Of a stretch of DNA of 64,000 bases, positions 49,055-56,722 are shown one piece after another. Every line of letters begins with the position of its first letter. Positions within the stretch are counted from its first letter, which is position 1. Made by a program: the position numbers and the translations under genes. A model generated the notes under the pieces. The model was given only the letters and a program-made list of their open reading frames with translations. It searched no databases and was not told where the DNA came from. Location: contig NZ_JAQSIO010000002.1 in NCBI RefSeq assembly GCF_028649455.1, positions 124,001 to 188,000 of the forward strand. Direction: 5' to 3'. This DNA comes from Curvibacter microcysteis. Lineage in GTDB: Bacteria > Pseudomonadota > Gammaproteobacteria > Burkholderiales > Burkholderiaceae_C.

Positions 49055-50458
49055 ATGACTGAAGCTTGGCGTTTGACGGCCACCGAACTGGCCTCTTTGA
49101 TCCGTTCCCGGCAACTCTCTGCCGAGGAGGCCGCCCAGTCGGCCCTGCAGCGTCTGGCGGCGGTCAACCCGGCGATCAACGCCGTGGTCGAGCACCGCCC
49201 CGACGAGGTGCTGGCCCAGGCCCGGGCCATCGATGCCGCCCTGGCCCGCGGCGAGGACCCAGGGCCCCTGGCCGGCGTGCCCGTGACCACCAAGGTCAAT
49301 GTGGACCAGCGCGGTTTTGCCACCACCAATGGCCTGCGCGCCCAGCAGGACTGGGTCGCCGAGCACGATAGTCCGGTGGTCGAGAACCTGCGCCGCGCCG
49401 GCGCCGTGCTGCTGGGGCGCACCAACACCCCGGCCTTCAGCTACCGCTGGTTCACCAGCAACCTGCTGCACGGTCAGACCCTGAACCCGCGCGACGCCCG
49501 CCTGACGCCTGGGGGCTCCTCGGGCGGCGCTGGGGCCTCGGTGGCGGCCGGCATTGGCCACATCGCGCACGGCACAGACATTGCCGGCTCGGTGCGCTAC
49601 CCCGCCTACGCCTGCGGTGTGCACGGCCTGCGCCCCTCGCTGGGCCGCATCCCGGCCTACAACGCCTCCTCGCCTGAGCGCGGCATCGGTCCGCAGCTGA
49701 TGGCCGCTTCGGGCCCACTGGCGCGCAGCGTGACCGATCTGCGCCTGGCGCTGCAGGTCATGTCGGCGCCCGACGCGCGCGACCCCTGGTGGGTGCCCGC
49801 GCCGCTGCAAGGACCGGCTGCGCCGCTGCGCGCCGCGCTGTGCGTGCGGCCCGACGGCCTGGCCACCCAGCCCGAGGTGGTGGCGGCTTTGCTCGACGCG
49901 GCCGAGCGCCTGCGCACTGCAGGTTGGCAGGTCGACGAGATCGACACCCTGCCGCCTTTGCGCGAGGCCGTCCGCTTGCAAATGCGCTTGTGGCTGGGTG
50001 AAGGTTATGCCGCCCAGGTGGCCGCAGCCGAGCGCGAGGGCGACCCAGGCGCCCTGACCGCGCTGGCGGGTTACCGCGCCGTGGCCGAGGGCTTGCCGCC
50101 GGGCAGCCTGTCCGACACCCTGACCCGGCGCGCCGCCCTGGTGCGCCTGTGGCAGTTGTTCTTCGAGCGCTACCCGGTCTTGCTCTTGCCCGTCAGCGCC
50201 GAACTGCCCTTTGCCAACGACCTGGACCTGCAAGGGGAGGCGGCCTACGCCCGCGTCTGGGAGGCGCAACTGACCCAGATCGGTCTGCCCTTCATGGGCT
50301 TGCCGGGCCTGACCGTGTCCACCGGTCTGGTGGGGCGCACCCCGGTGGGTGTGCAGCTCACGGCCAGCCGCTTCCGCGAGGACCTCTGCCTGCTGGCTGG
50401 CGAGGCCATCGAGGCCGGGGGCACGCCCAGTGCCCCGGTCGACCCCTGGCGGCCGTGA
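49055..50458 (+). CDS. Amidase signature family hydrolase
   Basis: 467 residues with the full Ser-cisSer-Lys amidase site: Lys in VTTKVNV, the glycine/serine stretch GGSSGGAGASVAAG, and the nucleophile loop TDIAGSVRYPAYACGVHGLRPS. Hydrolyses an amide; the substrate is not deducible. GTG 49052 directly precedes the ATG used here. It is the only plus-strand gene in the accessory locus and converges on the phospho-lyase gene with 33 bases between. Confidence 0.87.
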   Translation: MTEAWRLTATELASLIRSRQLSAEEAAQSALQRLAAVNPAINAVVEHRPDEVLAQARAIDAALARGEDPGPLAGVPVTTKVNVDQRGFATTNGLRAQQDWVAEHDSPVVENLRRAGAVLLGRTNTPAFSYRWFTSNLLHGQTLNPRDARLTPGGSSGGAGASVAAGIGHIAHGTDIAGSVRYPAYACGVHGLRPSLGRIPAYNASSPERGIGPQLMAASGPLARSVTDLRLALQVMSAPDARDPWWVPAPLQGPAAPLRAALCVRPDGLATQPEVVAALLDAAERLRTAGWQVDEIDTLPPLREAVRLQMRLWLGEGYAAQVAAAEREGDPGALTALAGYRAVAEGLPPGSLSDTLTRRAALVRLWQLFFERYPVLLLPVSAELPFANDLDLQGEAAYARVWEAQLTQIGLPFMGLPGLTVSTGLVGRTPVGVQLTASRFREDLCLLAGEAIEAGGTPSAPVDPWRP

Positions 50459-50491
50459 GGCGCGAGCGCGGTGCCAGCAGCCCATGCCGGG

Positions 50492-51787
50492 TCAGCCCGC
50501 CACGGCCTCGGTGAGCACGGCGTCCAGCGCCTCGACCAGTTGGTCTGCGTGGGTGCGTGAGAACACCAGCGGCGGCCGGATCTTCAGCGCACTGGCCTGC
50601 TCGCCAGTGGCGCTGAGCAGCACCTGGCGTTGGCGCAGGCCGTTGACCACGCGCGCGGTCAGGGCCGCGTCGGGGGTCCGCTGCGCCCGGTCGGCGACCA
50701 GCTCCAGTCCGATGAACAGGCCGGCGCCACGCACATCGCCAATCGCCTCGTGGCGCTGGGCCAACTGCCGCAGTTGTTCGCGCAGGTAGTGGCCCACGGC
50801 CAGGGCGTTGGCCTGCAGGCCCTCACCCTCGATCACGTCCAGCACCGCGCTGGCCACGGCCATGGACACGGGGTTGCCACCAAAGGTGTTGAAGTAGCGG
50901 CACTCGCGGCCAAAGGCCGCCATCACCTCGGGGCGCACGGCCAGGCCCGCCACTGGGTGGCCGTTGCCCATGGGCTTGCCCAGGGTGACGATGTCGGGCA
51001 CCACGCCATGGCGGGCAAAACCCCACATCGACTCGCCCGTGCGGCCAAAGCCGGGTTGCACCTCGTCGGCGATGAAGACGCCGCCAGCGGCCCGGATCGC
51101 TTGCACGGCCTCTTGCAGAAAGCCGGGCGGCGCGGTGCAGATGCCGTCGCTCGAGAACACGGTGTCCACCAGCAGGGCCGCCGCTTGCTGACCGTGCGCC
51201 TGCAGGTCGGCGATGGCGGCGCGCACGCCCTCGGCCAGCTGCCGACCCAGGCTGTCCGGGTCTTGGCGGTAGCTGTCGGGCGCCGGGATGGTGCGCACGT
51301 TGGGCCCGATCTTGACCAGCTTGCCCAGCGAGGGTGAGGCCTCGGCCAACGAGGCGGTGACGCCGTGGTAGGCGAACTGGGTCACGATCAACCCTTGCGC
51401 GCCCGTGTGGGTGCGGGCGATGCGCAGCGCCAGGTCATTGGCCTCGCTGCCGGTGCAGGTGAACATGGCGTGGCCGAGTTCGGGCGGCAGCAGGGCCAGC
51501 AGGCGCTCGGCATAGGCCAGCACGCCTTCGTGCAGGTAGCGGGTGTGGGTGTTCAGCGTGGCGGCCTGGCGCGCCAGGGCCTGCACCACATGGGGGTGGC
51601 TGTGGCCCACGCTGGCCACGTTGTTGTAGGCGTCCAAAAAAGGCCGGCCCTGGGCGTCGTACAGCCACACGCCTTCGCCGCGAACGGGGTGGAAAGGGGT
51701 GTCGTAAAAGGTGCGGTAGGCCGGGCCCAGCAGGCGGGTACGGCGCGCCAGCAGCGCGGCGCTGTCAACGGTGTCGGTGGCGTTCAT
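50492..51787 (-). CDS. PLP-dependent phospho-lyase of the ETNPPL/PHYKPL type (class-III aminotransferase fold)
   Basis: 431 residues. Cofactor Asp241 (ADEVQPGFGRTGE) and PLP-lysine Lys271 (VTLGKPMGNGHPVAG) define fold class III. The C-terminal half (FNTFGGNPVSMAVASAVLD, IGDVRGAGLFIGLELV, ALKIRPPLVF) and the N-terminal NTHTRYLHEGVLAYAERL agree with ethanolamine-phosphate and 5-phosphohydroxylysine phospho-lyases rather than with ordinary transaminases. Those enzymes release phosphate and ammonia from a vicinal amino-phosphate. The adjacent kinase, 20 bases upstream, is the expected partner. The exact substrate is inferred only. Confidence 0.78.
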   Translation of the reverse strand: MNATDTVDSAALLARRTRLLGPAYRTFYDTPFHPVRGEGVWLYDAQGRPFLDAYNNVASVGHSHPHVVQALARQAATLNTHTRYLHEGVLAYAERLLALLPPELGHAMFTCTGSEANDLALRIARTHTGAQGLIVTQFAYHGVTASLAEASPSLGKLVKIGPNVRTIPAPDSYRQDPDSLGRQLAEGVRAAIADLQAHGQQAAALLVDTVFSSDGICTAPPGFLQEAVQAIRAAGGVFIADEVQPGFGRTGESMWGFARHGVVPDIVTLGKPMGNGHPVAGLAVRPEVMAAFGRECRYFNTFGGNPVSMAVASAVLDVIEGEGLQANALAVGHYLREQLRQLAQRHEAIGDVRGAGLFIGLELVADRAQRTPDAALTARVVNGLRQRQVLLSATGEQASALKIRPPLVFSRTHADQLVEALDAVLTEAVAG

Positions 51788-51807
51788 GACGGGGCTTTCA
51801 GACCGAT

Positions 51808-52923
51808 TCAAAGCGAGGGCAGGGGCAGATCGCAGGCCTGGTGCAGCAGGGCGCTGGCGTGGGCCGGGTCCAAGCCGTCCAGTGCCTGGAGGCGCGCCCA
51901 TGAGATGGGGTTGTTGCGCAGCAGGTAGGGCGCGTTGTCGGGCTGGCGGGCGGCGCGCCAGCCACTGATGGCCACCACCATGGCCAGGCGCGCACGGATC
52001 AGCGCGGGCAGCACCTGCAGCTCGGCCGATTGCAGCGGCAGCACCGTGTGGTAGGCCGCGCAGAAGTCGGCGATGGTGCCCAGGGCGTCGCGCTCCACCT
52101 CGATTTGATAAGACGCGGCCACCGCCAGGTCGTCGACCAGGGGCGCGTGCACCATGTCGCCCAGGTCGAGGATGCCGCTCAGGCGCTCGGGCGCGGCGGG
52201 GTCGACCAGCAGGTTGTAGATGTTGAAGTCGTTGTGGATGGCCTGGCGGCGCAGGCCGGCCAGGCGCGGCAGGGCCTGGGTCTCAAAAGCGTCCAGCGCG
52301 CGCGCGGCCAGGGCACGCCGCGCCGGGTCAGGCACATGGCGCAGCAGGCCGCGGGCCCGGTGCGCGTACTGGATGTCCCAAGGCAGAGCCAGGGTGCTGG
52401 CTGGGTGCTGCAGGCCGGCCAGGGCGCGGTCCAGCCGGGCCAGGGCCTGGGCCACACTGGCGCGCTGGGCCGCCGAGCGCGGTGCCTGGGGCATGGGCAG
52501 GCCTTCCAGGTAGCTGAACAGGCGCATCACCCGGGTCTGGCCGCCGGGGCAGGGCAGCAGCACGGCGTCGGCGCCCTCCAGGGTGGGCCACAGGCGTTGC
52601 ACCGGCAGGCTGGGGTCGCTCTGGGCCAGGTAGCGCAGCGCTTGGGTCTGGAAGTCGGCCACCAGCGGGGACTCCAGCGGGTGGGAGATTTTCAGCATGG
52701 CGCGCGGGCCGTGCTCGGGGGTCACCAGGAAGTTGGCATCGCGCTCGCCGCTCAGGGGGCTGAACTGGGCTTGCAGGCCGTAGTGCTGCAGCAGCAGGGC
52801 CTGGGCCTGGTCCAGCGCAAATGGCGCGGGTGGGGCGTTGAGCACGGCCGCACCGGGCAGGTCGCTGGCCTCGTCGTCGATCTCGGCGGCGGTGGGGGGG
52901 CTGGGCTGGTGGGGGCTGTGCAT
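51808..52923 (-). CDS. APH-family small-molecule kinase (hydroxylysine kinase-like)
   Basis: 371 residues with a protein-kinase-like APH fold: SGERDANFLV (about 58-67), Lys78 in AMLKIS, catalytic loop HNDFNIYNLL (Asp232, Asn237) and metal Asp253 in ILDLGD. The spacing and the SGERDANFLVTPE segment resemble hydroxylysine kinase (AGPHD1) more than aminoglycoside-resistance enzymes. Paired with the phospho-lyase gene, it probably phosphorylates a hydroxyl next to an amine. An in-frame ATG 18 bases earlier overlaps the preceding gene and was not used. Confidence 0.75.
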   Translation of the reverse strand: MHSPHQPSPPTAAEIDDEASDLPGAAVLNAPPAPFALDQAQALLLQHYGLQAQFSPLSGERDANFLVTPEHGPRAMLKISHPLESPLVADFQTQALRYLAQSDPSLPVQRLWPTLEGADAVLLPCPGGQTRVMRLFSYLEGLPMPQAPRSAAQRASVAQALARLDRALAGLQHPASTLALPWDIQYAHRARGLLRHVPDPARRALAARALDAFETQALPRLAGLRRQAIHNDFNIYNLLVDPAAPERLSGILDLGDMVHAPLVDDLAVAASYQIEVERDALGTIADFCAAYHTVLPLQSAELQVLPALIRARLAMVVAISGWRAARQPDNAPYLLRNNPISWARLQALDGLDPAHASALLHQACDLPLPSL

Positions 52924-52924
52924 G

Positions 52925-53953
52925 TCAGACCACGGCTTCAAAGCCGCGCAGGGCGCTGGCCAGGTTGGGACCCAGGTCGTCGGACAGGTAGCCGCCCTCT
53001 TGCACCAGCACGGTGGGCAGGCCCAGGCGGGCGATCTCGGCAGTGATCAGCGCAAAGCCCTCGGTGGTCACGGCCATGGCCTGGTAGGGGTCTCGCTCGT
53101 GGGCGTCCAGGCCCAGGCTGACCACCAGGGCGCCCGGGGCAAAGGCGCGCACGGCAGTGCAGGCGCGCGCCAGGGCCTGCAGGTAGGCGGCGGTGTCGGT
53201 GCCCTTGGGCAGGGGCAGGTTGAGGTTGTAGCCCAGGCCGTCGCCCTCGCCACGCTCATGGGCGTGGCCGGTGAAGAAGGGGGTGCAGAAATGCGGATCG
53301 CCATGCAGCGACACGGTGAGCACGTCGTTGCGGCGCCAGAAGATGCCCTGGGTGCCGTTGCCGTGGTGCACGTCGACGTCCAGGATGGCGACGCGCGCAT
53401 GGCGCTGGCGCAGGTGCTGGGCCGCGATGGCGGCGTTGTTCAGGTAGCAAAAGCCGTTGGCGCGGTCGGCGTAGGCATGGTGACCGGGCGGTCGGCACAG
53501 GGCGTAGGCGGCGTGTTCGCCGTCCAGCACCAGTTGGGCGGCGTGGGTGGCGACCTGGGCCGACTGCGTCGCGGCGCGCCAGGTGTGCTGGCCAATGCTG
53601 CAGGCGTTGTCGCCCATGTGGTAGCCGGCTTGGCCCACCAGGCTGTCGGGGTAGCTGAAGGGCTGGCCGGGGAAGGGGTAGACATTGGGCATGACCTCGT
53701 CGGAGGCGCCCTCCAGGGTCTGCCAGCGGGCCCAGGCGGTTTCGAGGAAGTGCAGGTACTGCGGGGTGTGGACCGCCGCGCGCGAGCCGCCACCGTGGTC
53801 CTCAGGGGCCAGCACGGTGTGACCGGCGGCCTGGGCCGAGGCCAGCAGGCGGTAGGCGCGCTCGGGCTGCTCGTTGCTGCGCTTGAGGCGCCCGCGCACG
53901 ATGAACTGCTGCGGGTCGTGGTCTTGGTGCTGGTCCGAGTAGACGATCTTCAT
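52925..53953 (-). CDS. Acetylpolyamine amidohydrolase (HDAC superfamily), copy 1
   Basis: 342 residues of the arginase/deacetylase fold. Zinc ligands Asp194, His196 (ILDVDVHHGNGT) and Asp283 (LGLDAHERDP), catalytic His158/His159 (CRPPGHHAYADRANGFCYLNN) and Tyr322 (QEGGYL) are all present. The insertion LHFLETAWARW near 67-77 is characteristic of acetylpolyamine amidohydrolases, whose loop narrows the active-site tunnel for polyamine substrates. It overlaps the GntR gene by four bases and ends one base before the kinase start. Confidence 0.85.
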   Translation of the reverse strand: MKIVYSDQHQDHDPQQFIVRGRLKRSNEQPERAYRLLASAQAAGHTVLAPEDHGGGSRAAVHTPQYLHFLETAWARWQTLEGASDEVMPNVYPFPGQPFSYPDSLVGQAGYHMGDNACSIGQHTWRAATQSAQVATHAAQLVLDGEHAAYALCRPPGHHAYADRANGFCYLNNAAIAAQHLRQRHARVAILDVDVHHGNGTQGIFWRRNDVLTVSLHGDPHFCTPFFTGHAHERGEGDGLGYNLNLPLPKGTDTAAYLQALARACTAVRAFAPGALVVSLGLDAHERDPYQAMAVTTEGFALITAEIARLGLPTVLVQEGGYLSDDLGPNLASALRGFEAVV

Positions 53954-54696
53954 GGTGGCGTGGGGGACGGGTTGGAGGGGGCCGGTGGGCTGGGTTTGAA
54001 CAGGGCTTGCACATGCTCCTGGCCTTCCACCAGGTGGTGGTGCAGGGCGTGGTCGGCGGCCTGGGCGTCGCGGCGCAGCAGCGCTTGCACCAGGGGCTGG
54101 TGCGACTCGGCGATCAGCGCCGGGTCGCGGTAGCTGCCCTCGGTGAGGGCCAGGATCATGCGGATTTCGGTCTGCATGTTGTTGAACAGGCGCTGCAGGT
54201 AGGCGTTGCCGGAGATCTCGCACAGGTAGGCGTGGATGCCCAGGTCCAGGGTCACGCGTTCGGCCTGGGCCAGGCGCGGCGCTTGGGCCACCATTTCGTC
54301 GACGCGGGCTTGCAGCTGGGCCAGTTGGGCCTCGGTGGCTTGCTGGCAGGCCAGGCCGGTGGCCATGCGCTCTAAGCCGATGCGGACTTGGAACAGGTCG
54401 TCGATCTCTTTGGGCGTGATGGTGCGCACGGCAAAGCCATGGCGCGGGCGCGACACCAGCAGGCCTTGGCTTTCCAGGCGGCGTGCGGCCTCGCGCACCG
54501 GGGCGCGGCTGATGCCCATCTGGCGCGCCAGTTCGGCTTCGACAATGCGCTCGCCAGGGCCCAGTCGGCCGGCGACGATGGCCTGCTGCAATTGGGCTTC
54601 GACCACGGCCACCAGGTCGGGCAGCTCGATGGACGAAAAGCCGGCGGCGCTGGCGGCGCCGCTCAGGCTGGGGTTCAGGGGCTGGAAGGGCTGCAT
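53950..54696 (-). CDS. GntR/FadR-type (FCD) transcriptional regulator
   Basis: 248 residues. N-terminal winged helix (about 30-95: GERIVEAELARQMGISRAPVREAARRLESQGLL) and C-terminal all-helical FCD ligand-binding domain (DLFQVRIGLERMATGLA, LDLGIHAYLCEISGN, ESHQPLVQALLRRD). A strong AAAGAGGAGAT precedes the ATG. Lying inside the catabolic operon, it is the likely local regulator; the effector would be a pathway metabolite. Its operator was not identified. Confidence 0.9.
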   Translation of the reverse strand: MQPFQPLNPSLSGAASAAGFSSIELPDLVAVVEAQLQQAIVAGRLGPGERIVEAELARQMGISRAPVREAARRLESQGLLVSRPRHGFAVRTITPKEIDDLFQVRIGLERMATGLACQQATEAQLAQLQARVDEMVAQAPRLAQAERVTLDLGIHAYLCEISGNAYLQRLFNNMQTEIRMILALTEGSYRDPALIAESHQPLVQALLRRDAQAADHALHHHLVEGQEHVQALFKPSPPAPSNPSPTPP

Positions 54697-54747
54697 ATCT
54701 CCTCTTTTTCTGTCGGGGCCGGTGCGGCTGCACGGGGCGTCGGGGCG

Positions 54748-55665
54748 CTACTTTAAGCGCCTGGGCAGGGCCAGGTAGACGCCCGCGCCCATGATCAGCG
54801 CGATGCCCATGAGCGCCACCCCATCGGGCGAGCGCTGAAACCAGAAGGTGCTGATCAGCACCGCGAGCAGGAGTTGCAGGTAGTTCATGGGCGCCAGCGT
54901 GGCTGCCGAGACGCGCCGAAAGGCCGCCAGCAACAGCAACTGAGCCCCGCCGCTGACCACGCCCCCTGCAATCAGCAAGGCCAATTCGGTGGCGCTGGGC
55001 CAGACCACGGGCGGCGTGAACAGGGCTGGCAAGTTGGTCACCAGCAGGCACACCGCGGCCATGTAGGCAAATTGCACGGGCGCGGGCACTAGGCCCGCCA
55101 GGCGACGCGTCAGCACCTGGAACAGGGCATAGCAGACGGCGGCCAGGGCCATGAGCAAGGTGCCCGCCATTGGCAGGGCGCCGCCAGGCCGCACGATCAG
55201 CAGCATGCCGGCAAAGCCCACCCACACCGCCACCCATTGCACCCGGCCCACCCGCTCGCCCAGCACCCAGGGCGACAGCGCGACCATGATCAGCGGGGCG
55301 GTGAAGTAAATGGCGGTGGCTTCGGCCAGCGGCATGCTGGCCAGCGCGGTCATGAAGCTGGTGGCCACGATGGCCAGCATCAGGCTGCGCAGCAAGAGCA
55401 GTTTTTGGTGCGGCTGGCGCCACACCCGCCAGTCACCATGGCGCCACAGCAGCACGGCCGCCATGCCACTGACGGCGATGTAGCGCGTCAGGTTCATCAG
55501 CGTGGCGGGGTAGTGGAACAGCATCTGCTTGGCAAAGGCGTCGTAGCAGGCGAAGGCCAGCAAGGCCCCCAGGAACAGCAGCATGCCGCTGCGTGGCGAG
55601 GCCACAGCGCCTGGCAGGGGCGCGGCGCGGGCCGCGGTGAGGGCTGCGGCGGTGGGCTCAGCCAT
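54748..55665 (-). CDS. EamA/DMT family transporter
   Basis: 305 residues with about ten membrane segments arranged as two EamA repeats (MLLFLGALLAFACYDAFAKQ at the first segment, GTLLMALAAVCYALFQVLTRR opening the second repeat). Members export amino acids, amines or metabolites. ATG at MAEPTAAAL was chosen; the longer frame runs through the gene upstream in another reading frame. It overlaps the upstream amidohydrolase gene by 8 bases, so it belongs to the same operon. Confidence 0.85.
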   Translation of the reverse strand: MAEPTAAALTAARAAPLPGAVASPRSGMLLFLGALLAFACYDAFAKQMLFHYPATLMNLTRYIAVSGMAAVLLWRHGDWRVWRQPHQKLLLLRSLMLAIVATSFMTALASMPLAEATAIYFTAPLIMVALSPWVLGERVGRVQWVAVWVGFAGMLLIVRPGGALPMAGTLLMALAAVCYALFQVLTRRLAGLVPAPVQFAYMAAVCLLVTNLPALFTPPVVWPSATELALLIAGGVVSGGAQLLLLAAFRRVSAATLAPMNYLQLLLAVLISTFWFQRSPDGVALMGIALIMGAGVYLALPRRLK

Positions 55666-56710
55666 GCAGGCCTTCCAGGAAGGCGCGCAGGCCGGGGCCG
55701 ATGGCCTCGACCATGTAGCCACCTTCTTGCACCACCACCGTGGGCAGGCCCAGCGCGCGCACCTGGGCGCCTGCCAGGCGGTAGGCCTCAAAGTCCAGGC
55801 GCAGCACGCTGATGGGGTCGTCCTTGTAGGTGTCAAAGCCCAGGGACAGCACCAGGGCACGGGGTGCAAAGTCGCGCAGCGCGATGACGGCGCTTTCGAG
55901 CGCGGCGCTGAATTCGGCGTTGCCGCTGCCGTGGCGCAGCGGCAGGTTGAGGTTGCAGCCCAGGCCGGCGCCCAGGCCGCGCTCTTCGGGGTAGCCGGTG
56001 TAGAAGGGGAAGTACTGGCTGGGGTCGGCATGGGTGGAGACGGTCATCACCTCGGCGCGCTCATAGAAGATGTTTTGCGTGCCGTCGCCATGGTGGGCGT
56101 CCACATCGAGCACGGCCACGCGGCCAAAGGTGGACAGCAGGCGTTCGGCCGCGCAGGCGCTGTTGTTGACAAAGCAAAAGCCGCTGGCGCGGTCGCGGTG
56201 GGCATGGTGGCCCGAGGGGCGGCACAGGGCGTAGGCGGCGGGTTCGCCCGCGCAGACCGCGTCGGCCGCCGCCACCGCCGAATGGGCCGAGCGCAGGATG
56301 GCGCGCCAGCTGTCCGGCCCGATCGGGCAGGACAGGTCACCGAGGTAGTAGCCGGTCTGCGCCACCAGCGAGGGCGAGGGGCAGGGCCCGCGACCTGCCC
56401 CCGCCCCGGCGCGCGGGTACGGCGCCAGGTTGGGCAGCACCTCGATGCCAGGCTCCACCCCGGGACGGCGCAGCGCCTGCCAGCGGGGCCAGGCGGTCTC
56501 CAGGTAGTCCAGGTAGTCTGGGCTGTGCACGGCTTCCAGTGGGGCGCGGCCCAGCTCGGGCGGCTCGTGCACGGGCACACCGCAGCCGTGCAGGGCGGCC
56601 TGCAAGGCGTCGGCGCGGCTGGGCAACTCGGCTGGGGGCATCAGCCGGCCCAGGCGCATGAACTGCTGCGGCGTGTGCAGCAGCTGGTCGGGGGCGAAGA
56701 AGGCTTGCAT
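55658..56710 (-). CDS. Acetylpolyamine amidohydrolase (HDAC superfamily), copy 2
   Basis: 350 residues, paralogous to copy 1. Zinc ligands Asp204, His206 (VLDVDAHHGDGT) and Asp293 (LGFDTYKDDPI), His168/His169 (CRPSGHHAHRDRASGFCFVNN) and Tyr332 (QEGGYM) are conserved, and the acetylpolyamine-type insertion LDYLETAWPRW is at 67-77. Differences around the tunnel (STHADPSQYFPFYTGYPEE here, SLHGDPHFCTPFFTGHAHE in copy 1) suggest different acyl or polyamine preferences. It follows the aminotransferase gene by 12 bases. Confidence 0.86.
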   Translation of the reverse strand: MQAFFAPDQLLHTPQQFMRLGRLMPPAELPSRADALQAALHGCGVPVHEPPELGRAPLEAVHSPDYLDYLETAWPRWQALRRPGVEPGIEVLPNLAPYPRAGAGAGRGPCPSPSLVAQTGYYLGDLSCPIGPDSWRAILRSAHSAVAAADAVCAGEPAAYALCRPSGHHAHRDRASGFCFVNNSACAAERLLSTFGRVAVLDVDAHHGDGTQNIFYERAEVMTVSTHADPSQYFPFYTGYPEERGLGAGLGCNLNLPLRHGSGNAEFSAALESAVIALRDFAPRALVLSLGFDTYKDDPISVLRLDFEAYRLAGAQVRALGLPTVVVQEGGYMVEAIGPGLRAFLEGLHG

Positions 56711-56722
56711 GGCCGGACCTCC

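Noticed and set aside
51808-52923. Aminoglycoside-resistance gene
   Set aside because: The APH fold is shared with many metabolic kinases; motifs and the adjacent phospho-lyase gene favour a hydroxylysine-kinase-like enzyme.
52925-55423. 832-codon minus-strand frame that would fuse extra sequence to amidohydrolase copy 1
   Set aside because: Upstream of the Met at 53953 the frame is an off-frame reading of the GntR and EamA genes; the amidohydrolase domain begins at that Met.
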